A DNA stretch of 64,000 bases from Cladopsammia gracilis (taxonomy: Eukaryota; Cnidaria; Anthozoa; Scleractinia; Dendrophylliidae). This document shows positions 48,166 through 59,100 of the stretch, in pieces. The position numbers were made by a program, and so were the translations under genes. The notes beneath the pieces were generated by a model. That model worked only from the letters and a program-made list of their open reading frames with translations. It ran no database searches and was not told the DNA's origin. The stretch covers positions 1,406,501 to 1,470,500 of the forward strand of contig JAJGOT010000164.1 of the NCBI GenBank assembly GCA_022457155.1, written 5' to 3'. Numbering within the stretch: position 1 is the stretch's first letter; each line of letters begins with the position of its first letter.

Positions 48166-48723
48166 ATGGCGGTTCGAGCGGAAAATTTTTCGAACACCGA
48201 GCAACAAATTGATGGAATAAGCGGCGAAAAATACCGAGAAATCGGTGATCAAGCAGTGTGGTCCTTATCCTCGTGCAAACCCGGGTTCGGCGTAGAGCAA
48301 CTGCGAGACGGAAACTTAGAGACCTATTGGCAATCGGACGGACCACAACCACATTTGATCAGCATCCAATTCCGACGAAAGACAGCTATTCAGAACCTTT
48401 GTTTGTACGCTGATTACAAGGCGGATGAAAGCTACACGCCCAGTAAAATATCCATAAGAGCTGGAAATCACTTTCATGATTTACACCAGATAGAACAGAT
48501 AGAACTTGAGGAGCCCAGTGGATGGCAGACCGTATCTTTATCTGATGGAGATAAGCCTTTGAGAACTTATATGCTGCAGATCGCTGTTTTGGCAAATCAC
48601 CAAAATGGACGGGATACCCACATGAGACAGATCAAGATTCACGCACCTTTAACTGATTCTGGAACGTACAAAATGCCGACTTGCACTTCTGTAGAGTGTG
48701 CTATGTACAGCACAATAAAGTGA
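48166..48723 (+). CDS. ANAPC10: Anaphase-promoting complex subunit 10, intronless
   Basis: ANAPC10 (DOC1) forms part of the degron receptor of the APC/C ubiquitin ligase. From the ATG at 48166 the frame gives 185 residues, the length of the human protein, with 23 residues before the conserved REIG; an upstream ATG at 48139 would add nine residues and fits less well. The DOC jelly-roll is clear: QAVWSLSSCKPGFGVEQLRD, NLETYWQSDG, QPHLISIQFRRKT, YADYKADESYTPSKISIR, and LANHQNGRDTHMRQIKI. The C-terminus ends TIK, whereas the family usually ends in Ile-Arg, the tail that docks on CDC27. The gene is head to head with SF3B5. Confidence 0.95.
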   Translation: MAVRAENFSNTEQQIDGISGEKYREIGDQAVWSLSSCKPGFGVEQLRDGNLETYWQSDGPQPHLISIQFRRKTAIQNLCLYADYKADESYTPSKISIRAGNHFHDLHQIEQIELEEPSGWQTVSLSDGDKPLRTYMLQIAVLANHQNGRDTHMRQIKIHAPLTDSGTYKMPTCTSVECAMYSTIK

Positions 48724-48817
48724 AGCTGGTTGAGCATAATTAACTCATAATCTGGTAAACTCGTACATACTTTTAGTGCTGTGGGGTGTGCTACATACAT
48801 CAAGATAGTGTGAAATA

Positions 48818-48995
48818 CACCTTATTCCAAAATGGCGGGCAATTTATTATTCTTTTGTATGCACTTCAATTAGCCCTCTTTGCCTCATTTTCGCGTGAAA
48901 ATTCTGTTGTATTTTACACATGCTGACGAGGCAACAAGGGCTAGTTAACATACAGATAAAGAATAATAAAATGGCCGCCATTTTGGAATAAGGTG
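48818..48995. mobile_element. Tc1/mariner-like MITE (178 bp)
   Basis: CACCTTATTCCAAAATGGC and its inverse frame the element, with TA on both sides (48816-48817 and 48996-48997). Confidence 0.8.
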
Positions 48996-48997
48996 TA

Positions 48998-49112
48998 TGA
49001 TATATATGAAATAAATCATATATGAACTGCGGAAATGAAATCAAATGAAGAATGATCCTCGCAGTTTTGATTTCATTTCCGCAGTTCATATATGATTTAT
49101 TTCATATATATC
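48998..49112. repeat. Perfect palindrome with long arms
   Basis: Arms such as tgatatatatgaaataaatc and catttccgcagttcatat pair around a loop near 49045-49065. The loop is the reverse complement of the tail of the SINE just to the right (49290-49322), so the two are probably related by inversion or nested insertion. Confidence 0.7.
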
Positions 49113-49161
49113 ATTTCACACTCACTCCTTTCACGGGAACATATGAACCTACAATTGACCT

Positions 49162-49176
<15 letters not shown>

Positions 49177-49196
<20 letters not shown>

Positions 49197-49330
49197 CGAG
49201 GATCGCACCGGTATTGCGAGGTCACGGGTTCAAACCCCGTTGAAGTCCTGAATTTTTTTCAGGCTTCTTTTCGCAATTGCTTAAATTGCGATCACAACTG
49301 CGAGGATCATTCTTCATTTGATACATCAAG
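49177..49330 (+). repeat. tRNA-derived SINE (tRNA-Thr-like head)
   Basis: Bases 49177-49248 fold as a tRNA: 7-bp acceptor stem (GGCTTCA with TGAAGTC), A box TAGCTCAGTTGG, anticodon arm TCGCA/TGCGA with a loop giving anticodon GGT, and B box GGTTCAAACCC. One D-stem pair is mismatched. An unrelated tail with a T-run follows, so it is a SINE rather than a working tRNA gene. Confidence 0.65.
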
Positions 49331-50121
49331 ATAATTGTGCACTGTAGGGGTGGATACAGGGGTAGTGGATTGGGTGGCTAGCCACCCCCCTTTAGACCAT
49401 CGGCTTTAACAGTTTTCTTTTTAATTGCGACAATGAAACATTTTATAGACAATAATAAGAGCCGGGTAGCAGCTAGAACTACCCGTTTGTGGAGAGCTTA
49501 TTACCCACTTGAAAGGCCCGATTCAATGTTTACATTTGAATGGACCAGGTTATTCCATCAGCTGAGAATTCCTACCAAGAATTAAAGACAAATAAGTCCC
49601 ATGATCGTCTTGAAACAAAAGAAGATGCTGTGACTTCAATCCTGCCTTCTTGGTATGAAAAGTTGATGCAAAGTCTTGGCATGATTGGAATTAGAAATGT
49701 TTTCAATTTTCAACTTTGTATGTATTGCTTACTACAGGTACTTAAAGTTTACTAGCATTGTGTTATTACCTGAATATCTCTTAAATTTCTTATAAAGCAG
49801 ATAAAAAAGTCTCAGAACTAAATATGCAAAGGATCCATTATTTCTTTAAACTAAAATTGACAATGACCAAAATTGCATAAAAAATATTCAAAAGCATATC
49901 ATTGCATCTGCTACAAAAATACTTTTTAAGTAGTGTAAACTAGCAGTTTATAAAATATTTCATTTTGAATTACAATAAAAACTTTCTTGTGGCGCTTAAA
50001 CACTATTTTTACAATAAGTCTTTGTACAGTAATTCTAAAACTATATACATTTGCTTAAAAACATATTGTAAATACCAGTGTATGTATGGCATACATAAAA
50101 TATTATATCAGATATGGTTGT
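49331..50121. other. Intergenic stretch between the ANAPC10-side repeats and ENDOV
   Basis: AT-rich, with a frame at 49540-49755 that has no recognised product. It lies just past the ENDOV stop, whose TAA overlaps an AATAAA string on the minus strand. Confidence 0.35.
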
Positions 50122-53100
50122 TTATTTGAGTTTAAGATCATCAAATGTCTGCTGCATTTCTTCCAGAAGTTTCCCACTATTTCTCTGTCGATCTTTCTCC
50201 ATTGTTGATGTGTCATTATCATTACTGGTGGATGCTCTACATGAACAGCTTTTCAATTCTTCGGTGTAATGCTGTCTGAGATACTCTCGTGATCTGATAT
50301 CTGCCTGAAAAAAAAACATCCAGTCAAACTTTTCTTATCTTACTTACTATCGATCTCAGACGTCCTTGGACAAGGGATTTTTTTCGGCCCGCTTCACGGG
50401 CCGTTGGTTTCAGTCTGCGGTTAAAAAAATGTCGTCACGTGATGACATTTTTTTGGCTCTGCGGTTTCAAAAATGTTGATCACGTGACGCCATTCGGTTA
50501 CTCGCGCCAAAAAGAAAACCGGCAAAGTGATCAAAGATGTTGGGGAGTAAAACCGGCCGAAGCTATCATCCAGGGAAAGCTTTGTCCAGTGACATAAGAA
50601 GCGGAATAATAGATACGATAGTACAGGCCGGTGGCGACTTTACTACAGGTAAAAACGAAAAACTACGCCGTAAAAAACCTTAAATTGTACAACGGACATG
50701 TTGGCGCGAAAATGAATTCACGGCCGTGGGAAGTCGAAATAAAGCATCACGTGATCAACATTTTTGAAACTGCAGAGCCAAAAAAATGTCATCACGTGAC
50801 GACATTTTTTTAACCGCAGACTGAAACCAACGGCCCGTGAAGCGGGCCGAAAAAAATCCCTTGTCCAAGGACGTCTGAGATCGATAGTACTAAAATGTAT
50901 ATGCCGTGTAGTTTAGGTATTTATATTAGTTCTGAGCAAGTTATCCCTTAGTTAATGTTTTTAGTTGTTTGTTAATAAACTGACATTGTAAGGATAATTC
51001 AGATGTTAATCATTCTTGTTAATTAAGTTCAATTACCCTTACAAATGGCACCATGCAAAAGTATTGAAAAGTATTGCTGAAGAGGTTTCATTTGAATGGT
51101 CACATCATAGGATTTTGTCCACAGACTTGAAAATTAGAACAAATGGTACCATGCAAAAGTACTGCTGAAGAGGTTTCATTTGAATGGTCACATTATAGGA
51201 TTTTGTCCACAGACTTGAAAATTAGAACTGCAGAAATGAAGACAAAATAGTGAGGATTTTTGGAGTCTTGGTAACCTTCCTAGGGTTTCTCCACCGTCCA
51301 TTATTTAAAAAGGGAAGTAGGACCTGGAAGTGAGGTTGGCTCAATCTAGTACAGCTACAGGCATGGACTGTCTTGTGCTGGCAGTGTGATTCCTACTGAC
51401 ATCTCATGAGTCCTACTGGCAATACTTACTGGTGTGAAGGTCATATTCTATCTCGGGTATCATACGAACATTCCCTTACTTACAGTTTCAATGAAGTTCC
51501 TTACTTGTCTAATGGGTTCTGGTATTCTGTACTGACAGCATGCATGTGTTAATCTCACGGCTGTCTCCAGACCCACCTTATGACCAACTGACACATAGAT
51601 AGGGTTGCAAGATTCTTGAGTGCTTCTTAATGCCTAAAATCCAATCAGAATGTAATCATTCTGTTCTAAGCTTGGAATGTTACATCACAAACAATTCTCA
51701 AACAGTATGTCCCACTGTAGCTACTTGACAAAGTTATGTGTAATTTCTTGTCACCTTTCTGTAAACTTTTTGTTGGCTTTTATTTTAATGTGCCAAACTG
51801 TGGCGGTAGGGCAATCAAGTTCCAAACTCTGCCTTTCACAATGCTTGCATTTTCAATAATAATAATAATTCAATGCATTTTTTCTTCCTTTTCATTGGCT
51901 GAGAGCCCACCATGTGACCTGCGAATTACTGCCTACGAATAATTCTGCTTATGCGCACAATGGTGCAAAGTTGTTTTGCTGTGAATAATTGTTCTGCTCC
52001 CGTCTTCTACAATGGCAGCCCAATTTCTGCTCTGTTGTAGCAGTTATGAATAAATATTAAATTGAAAAACAAGCTTGGTGATCAAATGGTAAAACAATTA
52101 TTGAACTCGGCTATCGCAAAATATCGTGATTTTGTCAGTGTCTTGCAGATCAATTATTTGCCTCAGTCTTCGGCTTTGGCAAAGAATTGATCTGCTCAAA
52201 ACTGATACACCACAACATTTGGCTCAACCTCGTCCAATAATATTGATAAATGTCTGGCTGAAATGGAAGCCTTTACAAAAAAAATACTAAATATTGTAAA
52301 AAAAAAAACTTACAGAAACTTTATGGTACAGCATAACTGTTGTGTTATGCAATATTGAACTTTGGAACTTGTTAGTACTTGTAACGCATCAGTGATTTCT
52401 CACGCATGCGCACTGAGAGTAAGAGGAGAATAAAACATGGCCGTTAGTCTCAAACACGTTTCTTGCTCTCTCGTTAAATAACTCAACATGGTGTCAGATT
52501 CGGGATTATTTTAAGCCTAGAACCTTCGCAAAATTTCCACGTTATTCTACCGAAAGTGTATAGGAAACGTGAGAAGATAAACGAGTAAAAGCGACGAGCA
52601 AAGATAGCCAAACAAATCGAAGACATGCCAAACAACGAGCACGAGGATTCTCCCAGCGTGGTCACAGGTGCCGTACAGAATTCAATTCCGCCTGTAGAAC
52701 AACCACCATCAGTCGAGCCAATTATTCGACCAGTTGCAAACTTCCAAGTGTCACCGCCGGAAAAATTTTCATTCAAGCCGGAGGACTGGCCTAAATGGAT
52801 ACAGAGATTCGAAAGATTTCGAAAAGCAACGGGACTGGATAAACGAAGCGGCGAAAACCAGGTAAACACTTTAATCTACACGATGGGCGAGCAAGCAGAT
52901 GATGTGTTTATCTCATTCGAACTAACAACGGAACAAGAAAAGAATTACGAAGAGGTAAAAGAAAAATTTGAAACTCATTTCATCGTGAAAAGAAATGTCA
53001 TCTTCGAAAGAGCGAAATTTAATTCACGAAACCAGCGAGAGGGCGAATCAGTGGATAGTTTCATCACCGACCTGTATGGCCTCGCAAGATACTGCAATTT

Positions 53101-56100
53101 CGGAACGCTAAAAGACGAACTGATTCGGGACCGAATCGTCGTAGGACTACAAAACCGTGAGCTCTCAGAAAAGCTTCAACTCGACCCGAAGTTGACCCTG
53201 GAAAAAGCTATGAATTTGGCGCGGCAAAGAGAGACGGTGAAACAACAACAAAGCATTCTGGATGGAGGCTTCAAATCTAAACAAACGGAAGTCGACAGCA
53301 TCGCGAAAGGAAAATTTTGGAAGAAGAAAGAGGTACACCCGAAACCGAAAATTCCTCCTGGTGCAACTCAGAAGAAACATCAGTCAAAATGCCCAAGGTG
53401 TCTCGGAAGTTTTCACTCGAAGAAGAACTGCCCAGCACGTGCTTCCAAGTGCAACAAGTGTCTAAAAATAGGACATTGGGGGCAAGCTTGTAGAAGTTCG
53501 AAACCTGAAGGAAAAATATCAGAAGTAGAAGCTGGAGAAGAAGAAGAGTCTTTCTTCCTGGGAGAAATAGTGGATCTACATGAAGTTCAAAGTAACACTG
53601 CAACGTCGCCGTGGACAACCACGGTCTTCGTAGACAAGAAGCCAGTAACGTTCAAGCTGGACAGTGGTGCCGATGTCACAGTAGTTCCACATGATACTTT
53701 CCTCAACTTAGATCTTCAGAGAAAGCTGCAACCTACAGACAAAGTCCTCTTGGGTCCATGCAAATACAAGTTGAACTGTAAGGGGAAGTTTACAGCTACC
53801 CTTACCAACAACCTGAACTCCATAAAGGAAAACATCTATGTTGTAGAAGGCCTAGCACGACCACTTCTCGGCAGAGTTGCCGCAGAAAACCTAAACCTTA
53901 TCAACAGAGTCTGTGAACTGATCAACGACAACTACAAAGCAAACATAGTCCGTGACTATCCAAAGCTGTTCACAGGGCTTGGAGTGATGAAAGAAGTGTA
54001 CACCATCAAGTTAAAAGATGAAGTGAAACCTTTTGCACTTACAGTCCCAAGAAAGGTACCTATGCCACTCTACAAGGAAACCAAGAATGAAATTACAAGA
54101 ATGTTGAAGAGCGGAGTGATATCGCCAGTGGACCACCCTACAGATTGGTGTGCCCCAATGGTAGTGACTCCCAAGCCTAATGGTAAAGTCAGAGTGTGTG
54201 TAGACCTGACAAAGCTCAACGAGTATGTTCAACGTGAGAACCACCCACTCCCGTCTGTGGATGTCACCCTGGGAAAGCTTGCAGGGGCGAAGTACTTCAC
54301 AAAGCTAGATGCGAACTCAGGATTTTGGCAAATAAAGTTGTCAGAAAGCTCAAAACCACTCACAACGTTCATCACACCTTGGGGTCGTTATTGCTTCAAC
54401 GTGCTGCCCTATGGAATAAGTTCAGGCTCCGAAAAGTTTCAGAAATGCATGAGCAGGATTCTTGAGGGACTTGAAGGAGTTGAATGCAACATTGACGACG
54501 TCCTAGTCCATGCTAACACCCAAGAGCTACATGACAGCAGACTAAAGGAAGTATTGGAACGGCTATCAGCAGCAGGTGTTACACTTAACCTAGACAAGTG
54601 TACCTTCAGCGTCCCCAAGATCAAGTTCCTGGGTAACGTAGTAAGTGCAGATGGCATTGAAGTGGACCCTGAGAAAGTCGCAGCAGTGGTAAACCTGTCA
54701 GCACCCAAGAATGTCCACGAGGTCCGTGTATTCCTAGGGATGGTGAACCACTTGAGCAAGTTTGCCGAGCACTTAGCTGATAAAACAAAGCCTATTCGAG
54801 ACCTGATGCAAAAGGACCGACAGTGGGTCTGGGGACCACCCCAACAAAAAGCATTCAACGAAATCAAGTCTAGCCTGACTACAGCACCAGTGCTTGCTCT
54901 CTATGATCCCAACAGAGAGACCAAAGTCTCAGCAGATGCGTCATCATTTGGATTGGGAGGAGTACTCCTACAGAAGCAAGATGACCAGACCTGGAGACCT
55001 GTTGTATTCATATCCAGAGCACTCACCCAAGTGGAATGCAGATATGCACAAATAGAGAAAGAGGCTTTAGCCGTAACCTGGGCATGTGAGCGGTGCAGCG
55101 ACTACATAGTGGGGAAATCCATTATCGTAGAAACAGACCATAAGCCACTGGTCCCACTTCTCACTACGCGTACCTTAGACGAAGTCCCACCTAGAGTACA
55201 GCGACTAAGAATGCGCCTCATGCGGTTTCATTTTAAAGAGGTGAATCATGTACCTGGAAAGGAACTGTATATTGCAGATGCATTATCCAGAATGCAAGTG
55301 GATAACCCAGACATACAGGCAACCATTCCAGAAGAAGAAATGAACATCTATGTTGACAGCATCCTGGATTCTCTACCAGTGTCAGACATGAAACTAATGG
55401 AGATCAAAGATGCCCAGGATCAAGACCCTGTCTGCAAACAAATAAAGAAGTACTGCGTGGAAGGTTGGCCAGACAAGTTCAACCTCAGTGACCCAATAAA
55501 GCCCTATTGGACACTGAGAGGAGACATCAGTGTAGTCCATGGAATACTGCTAATGTCATCGCGAATCGTGGTGCCCTCATCTATGAGACTTCAAGTTCTG
55601 GACAAGGTGCATGAAGGACACCAGGGCATAGCCAAGTGCAGAGAACGCACCAAGACATCAATCTGGTGGCCTGGTCTCAGCCGCGAAGTCCAGGACATGG
55701 TCGAGAATTGCAAAGTCTGTGCAAAACATCGACAACAAAGGGCAGAGCCACTCATTCCGACACCCTTCCCTGAACGTCCATGGCAAGTGATCGCAACCGA
55801 CTTATTTGAACTCGATAACCTGAATTACCTGATAGTTGTGGACTATTTTTCACGCTATATAGAAGTAGCTGCAATGCAGAAGACCACAAAATCTCATGAA
55901 GTTATCAGAGCACTAAAGGCGATCTTTGCAAGACATGGCATCCCAGAGGAAGTAAGAAGCGACAATGGGCCACAGTACGCATCAGCTGAATTCACTCATT
56001 TTGCAAAAGAATGGGGTTTCAAACATACAACAAGCAGCCCTCGCTTTCCGCAGTCCAATGGTGAGGTGGAGCGTGCCGTGAAAACCACCAAGTCACTCCT

Positions 56101-59100
56101 AAAGAAAGAGAAAGATCCGACCAAGGGACTGCTAGCATACAGATCTACCCCATTAGCTTGTGGGTATTCACCATCAGAGCTACTCATGGGACGGAAACTT
56201 CGAAACACCATTCCGACCTTTCACACTAATCTCAACCCAAGTTGGCCTGATATTGAAAAGCTGCGTGAAAGAGAGGCAGAAAGTAGAGAAAGGCAGAGGC
56301 TCAACTTTAATCAGCGACACAATGCTGTTGCATTGAAACCACTTCAACCTGGTATCCCTGTGCACATCAAAAATGAAAAAGCTACTGGTACAGTCACAGA
56401 AGCAGCAGAAACACCTAGATCCTACATAATCGAGACAGAGAAAGGCACCGTCAGACGAAATCGTTCCCATCTCGTCCCAATACCTTCAGACAAGTCAGAA
56501 CCACTCCGCACCGCTGAGCAGCAATACCAAGACAAGATGCCAACTCCTGTAAAACCTCTCCCATCACCTTGCATTTCCTCAAGACCAAAGAGACTTATCA
56601 GACCCTCTCTGAAGTTGAGAGAGAGCCTTGGATTTGATTGAACATTTGAACATTTGATTGAACATTTGAACATTTGATTGAACATTTGAACATTTGATTG
56701 AACATTTGATTGAACATTTAAACATTTGAATGATAGAACATTGCTCACTTTACAAAAAGGGAGATGTTGTGTTATGCAATATTGAACTTTGGAACTTGTT
56801 AGTACTTGTAACGCATCAGTGATTTCTCACGCATGCGCACTGAGAGTAAGAGGAGAATAAAACATGGCCGTTAGTCTCAAACACGTTTCTTGCTCTCTCG
56901 TTAAATAACTCAACAATAACCTATATAACAACTTTTCACAAATGCACTGTGCAATATTTCATGATGACAGAATTCAGTTTGAAAATAATTATCTCAATAA
57001 ATACTCCAGATTTCAGCTAAAAGATATAAAGATATTTTTTACCTTGCCCCATATTGCACCAGAAGATCCTTGCAGAGCAAAACTATCTCCACTAGTTTTG
57101 AGAAGGTTTTTGATCTGTTGATGGAAGGAATAAACCAATGATGTATTTTGATTTCACCACAGAAAAAGTTTAATTTTGGAGTCCATAAGGATTAAATTTA
57201 GCAGGATATGAACCAATAGCCTCTGAAATTTGTAAATGTTTTCTATCTGATGAAATTATGAGGTCAAGATGACATTTTTTCTTTAGCATGGCAAAAGCAG
57301 AACTAAGAGGGGGTCATAGGATCCTCCCCTTCCCCCAATTTATTGACAGAAAAAAAGATGGAACATATTTATCACACTTCGACTGTGAAGAAAGCCTTCA
57401 TCTGTCACAATTAATGTACATCAACTCTGTTGATCATTGTCTCTAGAGTTTTCCAGTGATCACCAACTACCAATAATAATTATTGTTGCATCCAGTGATT
57501 GTTCAGTGATTTAAAGGGCACAGGATTCACCTGCTATAGCATATAGGGATTTACGAAGTCATCCCATCAAGTAACCCACATCAAGAAAGAACTTTTTCAT
57601 GAGTGGCGAGAAACAGAAACATGCCCAGTCACTAATTTCATTTTGGGGCAAGAAAAGAATAGATACGAGTGAAACAAATCACTCTTTTGAGCATGCGTCC
57701 TCTCAAAAGTGACGATATTTTCTAGTTTTGGGTGGTCACATTTGATGGGTCCAACTCCCTACATCTCACCTGGTCCGCATGTTGGGAGTCTCGCTCTATC
57801 CCATCAACATGGAAAAGGGTCTTGGCCACACCCACCGTAGGGATGTCAGTGAGTACTCCGAGATGACAAGCAATCCCAAAACCTGGTGATTTAACCCAAA
57901 AATGTCAAATAACTTATCGGGTGTTCATTCCTCGCGAAGCGAGGGCCGAAGGCCCGAGCGTAGCGAGGTTAATAAATTTGGCGGCCGAAGGCCGCTCGCG
58001 TGTTCGGGTCTCGGGAGCTGAGCCGCGCCAAATCGAGCGAAAAATATATTTATATATATATACTGAAGATGTCGTGCAGTTGCCAGGCAACAAAAATCGC
58101 GACCGCTGACAATGGCGCGCGCTCATGTTTATTCATGGCGGCGGCCGGGCTGACGGTTTACCCTTGCTCATCGTCGTGAAAAAGTGTTTACTCTCGGTGA
58201 AACACGACCAATTTCTGATGCAAATTAGAAAGAACAGCAAATACAACAACACTGGATTGAACAAGTGTCTGGAAATCCTTTCTCGAGAAGATTAACCACC
58301 GAAACTCCGCTGTAGCGAGAACGGCGACTTGAAATTCAACGCGATCGAGCAACTAAGAAACAACGACAGCATCGATTACAAAGACTTCGAACAGCCTGAC
58401 CAAATGCCTCCATTCAGGGGGGGTTGGAAGCCTATCCCATGATGCAACGCAACAAGTTACCCGCGACATTTGAAGAAAATAAACAAACTTTTTGTAAAAT
58501 CTCATATTTCGGTGATTTTGTCGGTTGTCTTATTTTATGGTTTTAATTATTGGAGACTTGGGAATCAGGAAAATGGTTCGTTGGTAACAGAAAAGAACCA
58601 CAATGTAAGAATTTTATTTATATTTCTAAGTTTAATCCTCGTTTCTCGTCCTTAGAAAATATCATTTTCCGCTCGCAGGAAAATGGTGATCATCCCCGAA
58701 AATACCACGAAAGTGCAGTTGTACCTCCTTCTTAATCGAAGCGTCACTAGCATTTTAACATAAATAACGTATTCCTTAATATCATAACGACTTAAAACAC
58801 CATATCCCTCCAGATCCCTCCATGTTTTTCAAGCTGAATAAAACCATCAAAGTGTGGGCACTTTTCAATGCTTTGAATTGAGGCGAGCTGATTTAGGGAA
58901 TTCGCGCTCGCTTGCAGAGTTGAATATGAAAATTTTTTGAGGAATAAAACGAATTCAGACCGAAGCAAGTTCAAGTAAATGAGTATAAAAAAGGGTTATA
59001 TTGTATTTCCAAAAGCCGTCTTGAACAAAGGATAGTGGAAAAAATCTTGGTAAATGCAGCAGTGCTAAAAGCTCAAATCAGTACAAAACAAGCGGAAAAC

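Larger units (their letters stand above)
52338..56915 (+). mobile_element. Ty3/Gypsy LTR retrotransposon, complete
   Basis: This 4,578-bp element has identical 151-bp LTRs beginning TGTTG and ending CAACA, and ATAAC duplicated at 52333-52337 and 56916-56920. A likely primer-binding site (TGGTGTCAGATTCGGG) starts at 52489 and a polypurine tract (aaaaagggaga) ends at 56764. It carries one gag-pol frame. It lies antisense in ENDOV intron 5. Identical LTRs point to a very recent insertion. Confidence 0.95.

Noticed and set aside
49177..49248. A functional tRNA-Thr gene
   Set aside because: A D-stem mismatch, surrounding repeats and a long attached tail favour a SINE.
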